From contig NZ_FNID01000010.1 in NCBI RefSeq assembly GCF_900103835.1, positions 1 to 64,000 on the forward strand: a stretch of 64,000 nt of DNA. The letters are read 5' to 3'. Positions 18,100-25,682 of this stretch are shown piece after piece (the stretch's first letter is position 1; each line of letters opens with the position of its first letter). A model generated the notes under the pieces. It searched no databases. It had not been told where the DNA came from and was given only the letters and a program-made list of their open reading frames with translations. The position numbers and the translations under genes are program-made. The stretch is from Acetanaerobacterium elongatum. Lineage in GTDB: Bacteria; Bacillota; Clostridia; Oscillospirales; Ruminococcaceae.

Positions 18100-20934
18100 C
18101 TACACAATCTCAAAGGAGATCGTCATGATATGTTCTATCTGGCAATTGCCTTTGAGCTTTTCCTGCATTTCATCCTGCAGGCGCTGATTCTGCTGTTCGA
18201 TTTCATCTTCGTGATTGTAGATTTCCCGTTGCATCTTTTTACGCTTCTCATCGAGCTTGTTAATTTCATCCTTCAGAGCAAGCATTTCTTCAAGTGGAAG
18301 GCTGGTGCTGGCACGGAAGGTCTTTCTCTTCTCGGCAATCAGTTTTTTAAGTTCCTTAAGATTGCGCTGCAAACCTTCTTTTAAGTCCTCGCTGTAAGCA
18401 TCGAGTTTTGCGCATTCATCAAGGAAATATTGCTTGTTCTCGTTTTCGATTTTCTGCTGTTGCATGGCAATACGCTCTTGTCGCATTTTTACTAGAGATT
18501 CTGTTTCCGGCGGACACTGTCCGGCGGTTTCGGCAGGCAGTTCCAGCATCGCATTCAGCATCTCGTCATCAACTACAGTACCGTCCTCGGTCACAGCGGA
18601 AAAAACAAGATGTTCTTCGTCGCCAATGCCAGAATATGACAGTTTATCAATAGAAAGGATGCCACTCAATCCTGGATGGTTGTCAAAAAATGAAATGTGC
18701 CGTGTGCATTCGTCATAATCGAATTTGATATGTACCGGAGGCAGTTCTTCGTGCAGTGCCTCAGAAAGCCACGATTCATAAAGCGGGTCTTCCCGGCGGA
18801 GAAAGATATCGCCTTCCTCATCAGCATCCTGCCAATTCAGATTATAGATTCTTTCATGACCATCGAATGTTTTTAAGCGAAGTCTCCATTTATCAAGCGG
18901 TTCCACGCGTTCGGCGCCATGTATCATGAAGAAGTAATAAATCCACTGGCTGAACTTGCCGAGGCTGGCAATCGTATCGCTTTGGCAATGTTTCAGTCTT
19001 GCTGCAACTTCTTCATCGAAGTTTTCAAGAATGGATTGCCTTGCTTGCACCATCTTTTCGTTTATATGGTCTGCCAGCTCTTCCTGTAGACTATCAAACT
19101 CGGCTTGTATTTCTTCGGAGGTCTTGCATTTCTGGTAAATCTCCGATATGCGTTTTTCAAAATCAACGCCGGATTCGATAGAACCGATGACCTCGTCCGA
19201 GGAGCCAAACACGCCGCTGAACAGGTTGAATTTTTGCGAAAGCAACTCATAAACTCTGACGTCGGCAGCGTTTCTCCTGTTCAGGAAATTTATAACGACA
19301 ACATCATTCTTTTGACCATATCGGTGACAACGACCGATTCGCTGCTCAATACGCTGTGGATTCCAAGGCAGATCATAGTTTACAATCAAGCTACAGAACT
19401 GAAGGTTAATGCCCTCGGCAGCAGCCTCCGTACCAATGAGGATACTTGCTCTGTCGCGGAATTCCTCGACAACAGCGGCTTTCATATCTGCTTGCTTTGA
19501 GCCAGAAATCTTACCATCGTTCTGGTGGCGTTTTTTCCATTCCTCATATATTTGCTTTGATATTGAGTCATTATTAGAACCATTAAGGAATATGATCTTG
19601 CCGTCGTACCCGTTATCCGAGAGCAGCCGAAGCAAATATTCCTGCGTTCTGCGAGACTCAGTAAAAATCACCGCTTTACGCTGGCCGCCGAGTTCCTCGA
19701 TCTTGTCAAAGCCCTCTTCAAGTGCTAACAGCAAATTGTCGCCTTTGGCGTTGCTGTGAATGCTCTTAGCTAATTCTGCATAGTCGTTGAGACGTTCCAG
19801 CTCTTTAATTATCCCGGCACGGTCATGCTCCAAGTCGGCCGTAAGGACATCGTCTTCAGTGTCACTATCGCTGTCGTCCAATTCCTCGTAAGTGTCAAAG
19901 TCGCTCATATCAAGTTCACTCTCGATACCTTTGAGAAGATCGTCGAGCCGGTTGATAAGCGAATTTAATGTGCCAGAAATGGCAAATGAGGAGGACGCCA
20001 GCAATTTCCGAAGCACCATTGTAATAAGGGTACGCTGACCTTCTGGCAAAGCATATAGCTTGTCGGTTTGCAGATATTCAGAAATAAAATTGTAGAGTTT
20101 TTCTTCTTCTTCTGAAGGAACATATTCCTGCAGAATAGCATGACGGTTTGTGTATCGGACATACTCCGTTACCTGTTTGCGTAGAGTGCGTTGGCATACA
20201 CCGTGCAGTCTATTCCTCAAATTTCGGTTCCGAATATCCGGGTTCGTTGAGGAAACATACATATCCCTAAAAGTCTTAGCATCACCGAAAACATGCTCAT
20301 CGATGATGCTGGTGAGGCCGTAAAGTTCCATCAAGTTATTCTGTAGTGGAGTTGCCGTAAGCAATAGTTTCTTTCTGCCGCTCAATGCATTTTTTAGCTT
20401 GTTGCCCATGACGTTGTTTGGCTTGTATACATTTCTGAGACGGTGAGCTTCATCCATGATAACCAAGTCCCACGGAATGTTGCGGATTTCAAAATCTTTT
20501 CGAGCCGCAAAATTATATGAGCAAATGACCACGGCGTTTCTAACCTCAAAAGGGTTTAGCGCCCCGGCCTTTTTTGCATTGTTAAAGGATGCTGATTCCA
20601 TCAAAACAGAGTCGATAAAGAATTTTTCAGAAAGTTCACTTCGCCATTGCATACGCAAGGACGCAGGTACAATCAGCAGAATTTTTCGTTTTCTCTCTGC
20701 CCAGCACTGTGCCAACACGAGTCCAGCTTCAATAGTTTTTCCCAGGCCAACCTCGTCGGCAAGTAAAGCACCCGTTGATAGCGGGGACTTAACGGCAAAC
20801 AAAGCTGCATCAACCTGATGCGGATTTAAATCGACCTTAACACCGGACATGGCTGAAGCAAGCCCATCAATGCTCGATTGAGGGCGTTTCAACACTATTT
20901 GTTCGGCAAAATAGCGTGATTGATACTCTGTCAT
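18100..20934 (-). CDS. SNF2/RapA-type helicase of the type III R-M operon
   Basis: 944 aa ATP-driven DNA translocase. Walker A DEVGLGKTIEAG, DEAH box MDEAHRLRN, and motif VI QRIGRCHRYGQ mark an SNF2 core; an acidic insert (DDSDSDTEDD) sits between the lobes. The last 150 residues form a long coiled coil (LEEMLALKDEINKLDEKR). Start ATG 20934 has GAGG 6 nt upstream. It is the first enzyme gene after the regulator. SNF2 proteins beside Mod and Res are not part of the classical two-subunit type III system, so it probably modulates or extends it. Confidence 0.9.
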   Translation of the reverse strand: MTEYQSRYFAEQIVLKRPQSSIDGLASAMSGVKVDLNPHQVDAALFAVKSPLSTGALLADEVGLGKTIEAGLVLAQCWAERKRKILLIVPASLRMQWRSELSEKFFIDSVLMESASFNNAKKAGALNPFEVRNAVVICSYNFAARKDFEIRNIPWDLVIMDEAHRLRNVYKPNNVMGNKLKNALSGRKKLLLTATPLQNNLMELYGLTSIIDEHVFGDAKTFRDMYVSSTNPDIRNRNLRNRLHGVCQRTLRKQVTEYVRYTNRHAILQEYVPSEEEEKLYNFISEYLQTDKLYALPEGQRTLITMVLRKLLASSSFAISGTLNSLINRLDDLLKGIESELDMSDFDTYEELDDSDSDTEDDVLTADLEHDRAGIIKELERLNDYAELAKSIHSNAKGDNLLLALEEGFDKIEELGGQRKAVIFTESRRTQEYLLRLLSDNGYDGKIIFLNGSNNDSISKQIYEEWKKRHQNDGKISGSKQADMKAAVVEEFRDRASILIGTEAAAEGINLQFCSLIVNYDLPWNPQRIEQRIGRCHRYGQKNDVVVINFLNRRNAADVRVYELLSQKFNLFSGVFGSSDEVIGSIESGVDFEKRISEIYQKCKTSEEIQAEFDSLQEELADHINEKMVQARQSILENFDEEVAARLKHCQSDTIASLGKFSQWIYYFFMIHGAERVEPLDKWRLRLKTFDGHERIYNLNWQDADEEGDIFLRREDPLYESWLSEALHEELPPVHIKFDYDECTRHISFFDNHPGLSGILSIDKLSYSGIGDEEHLVFSAVTEDGTVVDDEMLNAMLELPAETAGQCPPETESLVKMRQERIAMQQQKIENENKQYFLDECAKLDAYSEDLKEGLQRNLKELKKLIAEKRKTFRASTSLPLEEMLALKDEINKLDEKRKKMQREIYNHEDEIEQQNQRLQDEMQEKLKGNCQIEHIMTISFEIV

Positions 20935-20943
20935 AATCATCCT

Positions 20944-21162
20944 CTATTCTTCATGGGTACCGTCTTCAACGATCTCCATAACATCGGAGACATCACATTT
21001 CAGAGCGACACAGATTTTCATTATAATATCAGTATTTACATTTTCATTTTTTCCGAGTTTCGTAATTGACGCCGAACTGACACCCGCTAGCTTCTGCAGA
21101 TCCTTTTTCTTCAGGTCTTTGTCTATTAACAATTTCCATAGCTTTTTGTAACTGATGGCCAT
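20944..21162 (-). CDS. XRE-family regulator heading the defence operon
   Basis: 72-aa single-domain Cro/CI helix-turn-helix protein: KKKDLQKLAGVSSASITKL is the HTH, followed by ICVALKCDVSDVMEI. Start ATG 21162 is required because the upstream in-frame ATG at 21219 would precede the promoter -10 (21211-21206); GTGAGGT lies 7 nt before 21162. It is 9 bp upstream of the SNF2 gene, so its role is likely that of a controller (C) protein timing restriction after entry into a new host. The size and position fit, but binding sites are not proven. Confidence 0.88.
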   Translation of the reverse strand: MAISYKKLWKLLIDKDLKKKDLQKLAGVSSASITKLGKNENVNTDIIMKICVALKCDVSDVMEIVEDGTHEE

Positions 21163-21205
21163 ATTCGCTACCTCACTGTCCATACAGATTAATAAGAACG
21201 AAAAT

Positions 21206-21234
21206 ATTATAGCACACAATCAAAGAATAATCAA
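21206..21234 (-). promoter_or_regulatory. Promoter of the defence operon
   Basis: On the minus strand TTGATT (21234-21229), 17 bp, TATAAT (21211-21206). It predicts a transcript start near 21199, about 37 nt before the regulator's ATG. Both hexamers are identical to those of the divergent promoter at 21275-21303. Confidence 0.8.
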
Positions 21235-21274
21235 GAATTACTCCAGAGATGTCAGGATTGTTTCATCCAATCTA

Positions 21275-21303
21275 TTGATTTTAGCAATAACATCTGCTAT
21301 AAT
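21275..21303 (+). promoter_or_regulatory. Promoter of the kinase/GNAT/ASCH operon
   Basis: TTGATT at 21275-21280, a 17-bp spacer, TATAAT at 21298-21303. It lies back to back with the defence-operon promoter, the two -35 boxes 40 bp apart, so one regulator could act on both. Confidence 0.8.
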
Positions 21304-21341
21304 ATGCCTATATAAATCTGGCGAAGGAGGCAATGGTGGGT

Positions 21342-21857
21342 ATGATATTTATCAGCGGCGTTCACGGAGTTGGAAAATCGTTTTTCTGTGATAAAGTAAA
21401 ATCCAAGTTAAACATTGAAACATATTCAGCGAGTACGCTCATTTCGGAAAGAAAACATAAACCCTTTTCTTCCGACAAATTGATTCCGGATATTGATGAA
21501 AATCAACAATACCTCCTCTCCGCTGTTGATGAACTGCGAGCCCGTGATATTCACTTTTTGCTTGATGGGCATTTCTGCCTGTTAAATGGGGATGGCATCG
21601 TAACTCGGATTGGAATTGAAACGTTTACATCTTTAAAACCAGATGCAATTGTTTTACTGACTGAGCTGCCGGAAATAATCGCCGAACGTCGGAAATTACG
21701 CGATGGGCTTACCTATGATGTAGGAGAACTACGGAATTTTCAAAATGCGGAGATCGCTTATGCAAAGGAAGTTACAACACTACTTGGAGTCGAGCTTAAA
21801 ATAAGCAAGGGTCGTGATGACCTTGATTCCACTATAGTGTTCGTTCAAAATCATTAG
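21342..21857 (+). CDS. P-loop NTPase, small nucleotide/nucleoside kinase-like
   Basis: 171 aa. A P-loop (GVHGVGKS) is directly at the N-terminus, then LLDGHFCLLNGDG as a probable Walker B/substrate strand, and AERRKLRDG as a lid-like basic segment, the layout of adenylate-kinase-like AAA_18/AAA_33 proteins. The substrate is unknown. Start 21342 gives the usual MIFISG start; ATG 21333 is possible but only 2 nt from GAAGGAGG. It is the first gene of a three-gene operon, 10 bp before the GNAT gene. Confidence 0.8.
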   Translation: MIFISGVHGVGKSFFCDKVKSKLNIETYSASTLISERKHKPFSSDKLIPDIDENQQYLLSAVDELRARDIHFLLDGHFCLLNGDGIVTRIGIETFTSLKPDAIVLLTELPEIIAERRKLRDGLTYDVGELRNFQNAEIAYAKEVTTLLGVELKISKGRDDLDSTIVFVQNH

Positions 21858-21867
21858 GAGGTGCACT

Positions 21868-22962
21868 ATGGCTGGAAAGTTTTCCTTAAGGAAATTCTCA
21901 GATATCAATCTCGCTGACCGTTTCTTTGACTCGCTAAAAGCCGATTATCCTGGAACTGACAGCAGTCCCGGCTTTGTTACGTGGTTTAACAAGAAAGCTG
22001 GTGAAGGTCGTACCGCTCTTGTTTTCGATGATGAAGAAGGTCTCGGTGCTTTTATTTCGCTTAAGGCGGAAATAGAAGAAATTGAGCTTCAAAGTGGAAA
22101 TCTTCCGGTAAAGCAAAGGACAAAAATTAGCACTCTGCGTATCGCTGAACGCTATCGTGGTCAACGGCTTGGTGAAGGTGCAATTGGGCTTGTTTTATGG
22201 AAATGGCAACAGTTAGGGCATGAAGAAATATACGTAACAGTGTATCCATCGCACAATGACTTGATTGGGCAACTTGAAAAATTCGGTTTCACCTTCGCCG
22301 GCTATAATCCAAATGGCGAATGTGTTTATATGCGTAGCAGAAAAGCCGTTGATTACAGTGACCCATATAAGCCTTTTCCGTTCATAAAACCAGACTTCCT
22401 CAAGGCTGGTTATTTGTTGATAAATGATTATTATCATGATACACTTTTTCCGTATTCCGAATTAAAAAACACCTTACAGACAGGTGTAGCATTAAAAGTC
22501 ACCAACGGATTAAGTAAGATATATGTTGGTGCCCAATATACTCCTCCTCATTACAACCCGGGTGAGCCGATTCTGATTTATCGAATACACAATGGAAGCG
22601 GAACAAAAAGATATAAATCCTGCCTTACATCATTTTGTGTTGTAACTGATGTTATTCAGGCCAAGCAAAACTACCGCATTATGCTGCCGTTTGATGACCT
22701 TCTCAAGCGCATTGGTAACAAGTCGGTATATGATTCGCAGGAGCTTAAGACGAAATATGATAATGATAAAAATGTTGTTATAATAGAGATGCTTTATTAT
22801 GGGTACTTTGGAGAAGGTCATAATATAAACATGGATTGGCTTGATAGTAATGGTTTGTGGAGTAGCAGTACATATCCGGCATTGATACAGCTTAGCCCTG
22901 ACCAGTTTAAACATATCCTTAGGGAGGGCAATATTGATGTCGACAATGTTATTGTCAATTAA
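21868..22962 (+). CDS. GNAT acetyltransferase fused to a PUA-like domain
   Basis: 364 aa. The N-terminal GNAT domain (about 1-155) has the acetyl-CoA motif RYRGQRLGEGAIG and the C-terminal strand QLEKFGFTFAGYN. The second half (about 170-360) contains ILIYRIHNG and YKSCLTSFCVVTDVI, a pattern like ASCH/PUA-type domains. This suggests acetylation of an RNA or RNA-linked substrate, which is inference. TAGGAGGTGC precedes ATG 21868. It lies between a P-loop kinase and a separate ASCH protein whose start overlaps its end by 26 bp. Confidence 0.8.
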   Translation: MAGKFSLRKFSDINLADRFFDSLKADYPGTDSSPGFVTWFNKKAGEGRTALVFDDEEGLGAFISLKAEIEEIELQSGNLPVKQRTKISTLRIAERYRGQRLGEGAIGLVLWKWQQLGHEEIYVTVYPSHNDLIGQLEKFGFTFAGYNPNGECVYMRSRKAVDYSDPYKPFPFIKPDFLKAGYLLINDYYHDTLFPYSELKNTLQTGVALKVTNGLSKIYVGAQYTPPHYNPGEPILIYRIHNGSGTKRYKSCLTSFCVVTDVIQAKQNYRIMLPFDDLLKRIGNKSVYDSQELKTKYDNDKNVVIIEMLYYGYFGEGHNINMDWLDSNGLWSSSTYPALIQLSPDQFKHILREGNIDVDNVIVN

Positions 22963-23308
22963 ACCTGAATACGCAAAACTCATAATGCAGGGAAAAAAGC
23001 AATTTGAATTCAGAAAAACAAAATGTAGAAATGGGATTACCCGAATTGTTTTCTATGCCTCCTCTCCACAAAAAGAGGTTGTTGGTGAAGCTGAGATAGA
23101 CGAAATTCTAAAAGATACACCAGCTCGGATATGGAAACAAACAAAAGATGCTGCAGGTATAAGCAAGAAATTCTTCAGCCAGTACTATGCTGGAAAAGAC
23201 AGGGCTATAGCTTATCGATTGAAAAATGTTGTTGTCTATGATCAACCCCGCGCACTTTCTGAATATGGCATTGAGCACGCCCCACAGTCTTTTGTATACA
23301 TCGATTAA
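22937..23308 (+). CDS. ASCH-domain protein
   Basis: 123 aa, essentially one ASCH domain (PUA-like fold): LLSIKPEYAKLIMQGKKQFEFRK is at the start as two pieces (IKPEYAKLIMQGKK, then FEFRK), followed by VVGEAEIDEIL and AIAYRLKNVVVY. ASCH proteins are thought to bind RNA or nucleotides. Start ATG 22937 has AGGGAGG 9 nt upstream; TTG 22934 is less likely. It overlaps the GNAT gene by 26 bp and is followed by a terminator, so the operon ends here. Confidence 0.88.
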   Translation: MSTMLLSIKPEYAKLIMQGKKQFEFRKTKCRNGITRIVFYASSPQKEVVGEAEIDEILKDTPARIWKQTKDAAGISKKFFSQYYAGKDRAIAYRLKNVVVYDQPRALSEYGIEHAPQSFVYID

Positions 23309-23312
23309 ATTT

Positions 23313-23348
23313 AGTCACACTGAAATTTTACAGTGTGACTTTTTCTTT
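23313..23348 (+). terminator. Terminator of the kinase/GNAT/ASCH operon
   Basis: A perfect 10-bp stem (AGTCACACTG 23313-23322 with CAGTGTGACT 23331-23340) with an 8-nt loop is followed by TTTTCTTT. It separates this operon from the prophage repressor. Confidence 0.9.
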
Positions 23349-23356
23349 CTGACCTC

Positions 23357-23416
23357 TTGACAAAACAAAACCTCTGTGATATGCTAATAAGCAGATTAGC
23401 GAAGTTGCTTATTAGC
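23357..23416 (+). promoter_or_regulatory. Repressor promoter with palindromic operator
   Basis: TTGACA (23357-23362), 17 bp, TATGCT (23380-23385). An 11-bp inverted repeat, GCTAATAAGCA (23383-23393) and TGCTTATTAGC (23406-23416), covers the -10 and the start site. This placement fits autorepression by the XRE protein that follows. The spacer contains TTAGCGAAGT, whose reverse complement recurs at 24577-24586. Confidence 0.8.
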
Positions 23417-23438
23417 GAATATGGAAAGGAGAATGATA

Positions 23439-23828
23439 ATGGCAGGCGAATTTGGTAAATTCATTGATGACAAGCGTCGGGGTCGTGCCGCCGGTGGTGG
23501 CGACATACTTTTGAAAGATATCGCAACAGCTATGGGAACAACAGCAACTTATCTTTCAGATATTGTCAAGGGAAGACGTAATCCACCGGAAATGACAATG
23601 CTCAATAAAATTGCGGAGGTGCTTCATCTCTCGTCTCAAGAAACAAAAGAACTATATGACTTGGCAGGCAGAGAACGTAACGAGGCCGCTCCGGATTTAC
23701 CAGACTATTTAATGGACAAAGAAATTCCTCATGTTCGAGCAGCCCTACGGCGTGCCAGCGAAAAAAAGCTCGGTGACGATTTTTGGAAAAAAGTCTTTGA
23801 TGAGATTGACAAGGAGGATAAGGATTGA
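23439..23828 (+). CDS. Prophage XRE-family repressor
   Basis: 129 aa. The N-terminal Cro/CI helix-turn-helix (LLKDIATAMGTTATYLSDIVKG) is followed by an acidic C-terminal region ending FDEIDKEDKD. Start ATG 23439 has AAGGAG 7 nt upstream; ATG 23421 precedes the ribosome binding site. It has its own promoter and operator and overlaps the metalloprotease gene by 4 bp. The CI-like lysogeny repressor role is inferred from its position before ImmA and the early genes. Confidence 0.88.
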   Translation: MAGEFGKFIDDKRRGRAAGGGDILLKDIATAMGTTATYLSDIVKGRRNPPEMTMLNKIAEVLHLSSQETKELYDLAGRERNEAAPDLPDYLMDKEIPHVRAALRRASEKKLGDDFWKKVFDEIDKEDKD

Positions 23829-24541
23829 GTAACGATAGATACCTACAAAGCTATGTTCCACATATCAGTAAAACATCATTCGATGACAAGGCTACAGAAT
23901 TTCTCAAAAAGTATTATCCTGATGCACTGGTAACTCCCATGTCAGTACCGATTGAGGATATCGCCAAAAAGAAGATCGGTTTAATGATTATTGAGGAACG
24001 TCTGACTGAGGATTTAAGTATTCTCGGACAAATGTGTTTCACAAAAGGATTAGCTGAAATCTATGACAAAGAAAATGATGAATACCGTGAAATTCTGGTT
24101 AGAGGTGGGACAATGATTATTGACCCGGATACTCTCATCGAAAGGAATCTCGGTTGCAAGCGTAACACAGTATCCCATGAATGTGTTCACTGGACTGAGC
24201 ACCGAAATTATCATTTAATGGCTGCTGTCAAAAACAGCAAAACCAGTCGAGCCTGCCGCTGCCCTGCCGAACAAAAAAGTGACCAGTTCACTGAGCAATG
24301 GGATGATGAAGATTGGATGGAGTGGCAGGCCAACGGAATTGCTCCTCGTATTTTAATGCCTCATGAAACGGTAGGTTCCATGTTTAATCGTCTTGTCGAA
24401 AGCAGTGCAAAACAGCCCTTCATCAAAGCTGGTCTCATCCCAGCAAGAACGTGGATAATCGAGCAAATCGCCGGATTCTATCAAGTTTCCAAGCAATCGG
24501 CTCAGATTAGGTTATGCGAATTAGGGTATCTCCCTGATTAA
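23825..24541 (+). CDS. ImmA/IrrE-family metallopeptidase
   Basis: 238 aa. The zinc site HECVH (HExxH) lies near residue 118, with EWQANGIAPRILMP downstream supplying the third ligand region typical of the family. In ICEBs1 and related elements ImmA cleaves the adjacent XRE repressor to induce the element. The start is TTG 23825, overlapping the repressor stop (TTGA), with GGAGGATAAGGA upstream, so the pair is translationally coupled. Confidence 0.9.
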   Translation: MSNDRYLQSYVPHISKTSFDDKATEFLKKYYPDALVTPMSVPIEDIAKKKIGLMIIEERLTEDLSILGQMCFTKGLAEIYDKENDEYREILVRGGTMIIDPDTLIERNLGCKRNTVSHECVHWTEHRNYHLMAAVKNSKTSRACRCPAEQKSDQFTEQWDDEDWMEWQANGIAPRILMPHETVGSMFNRLVESSAKQPFIKAGLIPARTWIIEQIAGFYQVSKQSAQIRLCELGYLPD

Positions 24542-24576
24542 GAGATACCCTTCAACGCATATTTTTTTAGCTTAAT

Positions 24577-24622
24577 ACTTCGCTAAAAAGCGGATAAGCG
24601 TATTGACGAAAATATTTTAGCG
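24577..24622. promoter_or_regulatory. Second operator-like region before the early genes
   Basis: ACTTCGCTAA (24577-24586) is the reverse complement of TTAGCGAAGT inside the repressor operator. CGCTAAAA (24581-24588) and TTTTAGCG (24615-24622) form an inverted repeat. The region sits between the ImmA gene and the first early gene, where a lytic operator is expected. I could not define a clean promoter. Confidence 0.5.
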
Positions 24623-24646
24623 CAGGACAGAAAGGAGATGGTGCCT

Positions 24647-24691
24647 ATGACATATCACAGAAAGGAGGGCCAATATGGTGGAGTTCCGTGA
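24647..24691 (+). CDS. Possible 14-codon leader peptide
   Basis: ATG 24647 is preceded by AAAGGAGATGGTGCCT and encodes MTYHRKEGQYGGVP. It ends inside the next gene, whose ribosome binding site and start it covers. It may couple translation of the 69-aa gene. Evidence is only a good ribosome binding site and the arrangement. Confidence 0.25.
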   Translation: MTYHRKEGQYGGVP

Positions 24692-24884
24692 CTGTATAGG
24701 TCGCCTTACCGCGACAGGCGATGCTATAACTGGACTCGTTGAAAACCATTATAAGGGACAAAAGACAAAAGCTTTACTACGAATCGGCGAGTCTCTTACG
24801 ATTGAACGTGAGAATGTTATTACAATAATCACACGCATTAGCACAACTGCTTTTAATGTAGAAAGCCGCCTTCTCGCAGCGTAA
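24675..24884 (+). CDS. Small early phage protein, unknown
   Basis: 69 aa (ATG 24675 with GAAAGGAGGG upstream). No membrane segment or known motif; the middle is basic (YKGQKTKALLRIGES) and the rest is mixed helix/strand. First gene of the early region after the operator. Function unknown. Confidence 0.7.
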   Translation: MVEFRDCIGRLTATGDAITGLVENHYKGQKTKALLRIGESLTIERENVITIITRISTTAFNVESRLLAA

Positions 24885-24907
24885 GCGAGTAACAATAACT
24901 GAACATA

Positions 24908-25006
24908 AAATCCGCAGAGCTGCATGACGGCCAGGATTAGTTCTCATTCCGAGGACTATCCCGGCCGTTTTTCTGTTTCTACGGATTAATTGGCTCCTGC
25001 GGATTT
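24908..25006 (+). promoter_or_regulatory. Nested hairpins with terminator before the sigma-like gene
   Basis: An inner hairpin (ACGGCCAGGAT 24927-24937 with ATCCCGGCCGT 24958-24968) is followed by TTTTTCTGTTT, an intrinsic terminator. It is enclosed by a 10-bp inverted repeat, AAATCCGCAG (24908-24917) and CTGCGGATTT (24997-25006). The outer pairing ends 27 nt before the next ATG, so readthrough into the sigma-like gene may be regulated. Confidence 0.6.
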
Positions 25007-25033
25007 CATGCAAATCTGAAAGGAGTCAATTAG

Positions 25034-25537
25034 ATGACAAAACACAATAACCAGAACTCAGACCGCGAGTACAAGGTCTATATCCCCAGCACCCACCAGT
25101 TCATCCCGGTGACGAAGGAGTTCTACTATGAATACTACCGTCCCATCTGGCGCACACAGAAGCAAGCACAGAAACTTGGTCAGTGTATGTGTCCGAAAAG
25201 CAAGCTGTGGCGCTGCGATGGCTGCTGCCTCGACTGCCCGTATCACTCTTCCGGCAATGTATGGTCGCTTGAGTATGAGCAGGAGCTTATGGGGGACAAG
25301 CATGAGGACCCCAGTGCTAACATTGAGTCCATCGTGACAGACAAAATCGTACTGCAGCAGCTTTTCAAGCGTCTGGACAAGCTCTTTCCTGAAGCCCGTC
25401 GTATTGGAGAGCTTCGCATGGAGGGTATCTCGGAGCGTGACATTGCAGACATTCTTGGAATACCCCGCAGCACCTTCAGGTCTCGTCTTGAAAAGGTTGA
25501 AGCCCTGCTCCGCGAGGAGTATGGTGACATCCTGTAA
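25034..25537 (+). CDS. Sigma-70 region 4-like transcription regulator
   Basis: 167 aa. The N-terminus carries a cysteine cluster (QCMCPKSKLWRCDGCCLDC) that probably binds zinc, and the C-terminus has a sigma region 4 type helix-turn-helix (GISERDIADILGIPRSTFRS). Proteins like this are common in Clostridia phages and conjugative elements and are annotated as sigma-like factors. AAAGGAGTCAATTAG precedes ATG 25034. It may direct early or middle transcription; the target promoters are not known. Confidence 0.8.
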   Translation: MTKHNNQNSDREYKVYIPSTHQFIPVTKEFYYEYYRPIWRTQKQAQKLGQCMCPKSKLWRCDGCCLDCPYHSSGNVWSLEYEQELMGDKHEDPSANIESIVTDKIVLQQLFKRLDKLFPEARRIGELRMEGISERDIADILGIPRSTFRSRLEKVEALLREEYGDIL

Positions 25538-25602
25538 TTAGTCATAATCTCCGGCTGCCCTAATACGGTGGTCGGAGATTTTTACAAAAAAGTTTTTCTG
25601 CT

Positions 25603-25641
25603 TTTCGTCCAAACGGGCCTTTTCGTTCCAGTGAGTTGTGA
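25603..25641 (+). repeat. 39-bp dispersed repeat, copy 1
   Basis: Begins TTTCGTCCAAA and contains GTTCCAGTGAG; equal-length copies are at 30061-30099 and 58573-58611. All lie 30-45 nt upstream of the start codon or ribosome binding site of a small phage gene. Confidence 0.75.
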
Positions 25642-25682
25642 AAGCGATAAGCAACCAGCTTTCAGAACGGAGGTGAAACGAA

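Noticed and set aside
18100..20940. Calling the defence operon DISARM because of the SNF2 helicase and methylase
   Set aside because: No drmA, drmB or drmC-like genes; methylase and nuclease-helicase are type III Mod and Res.
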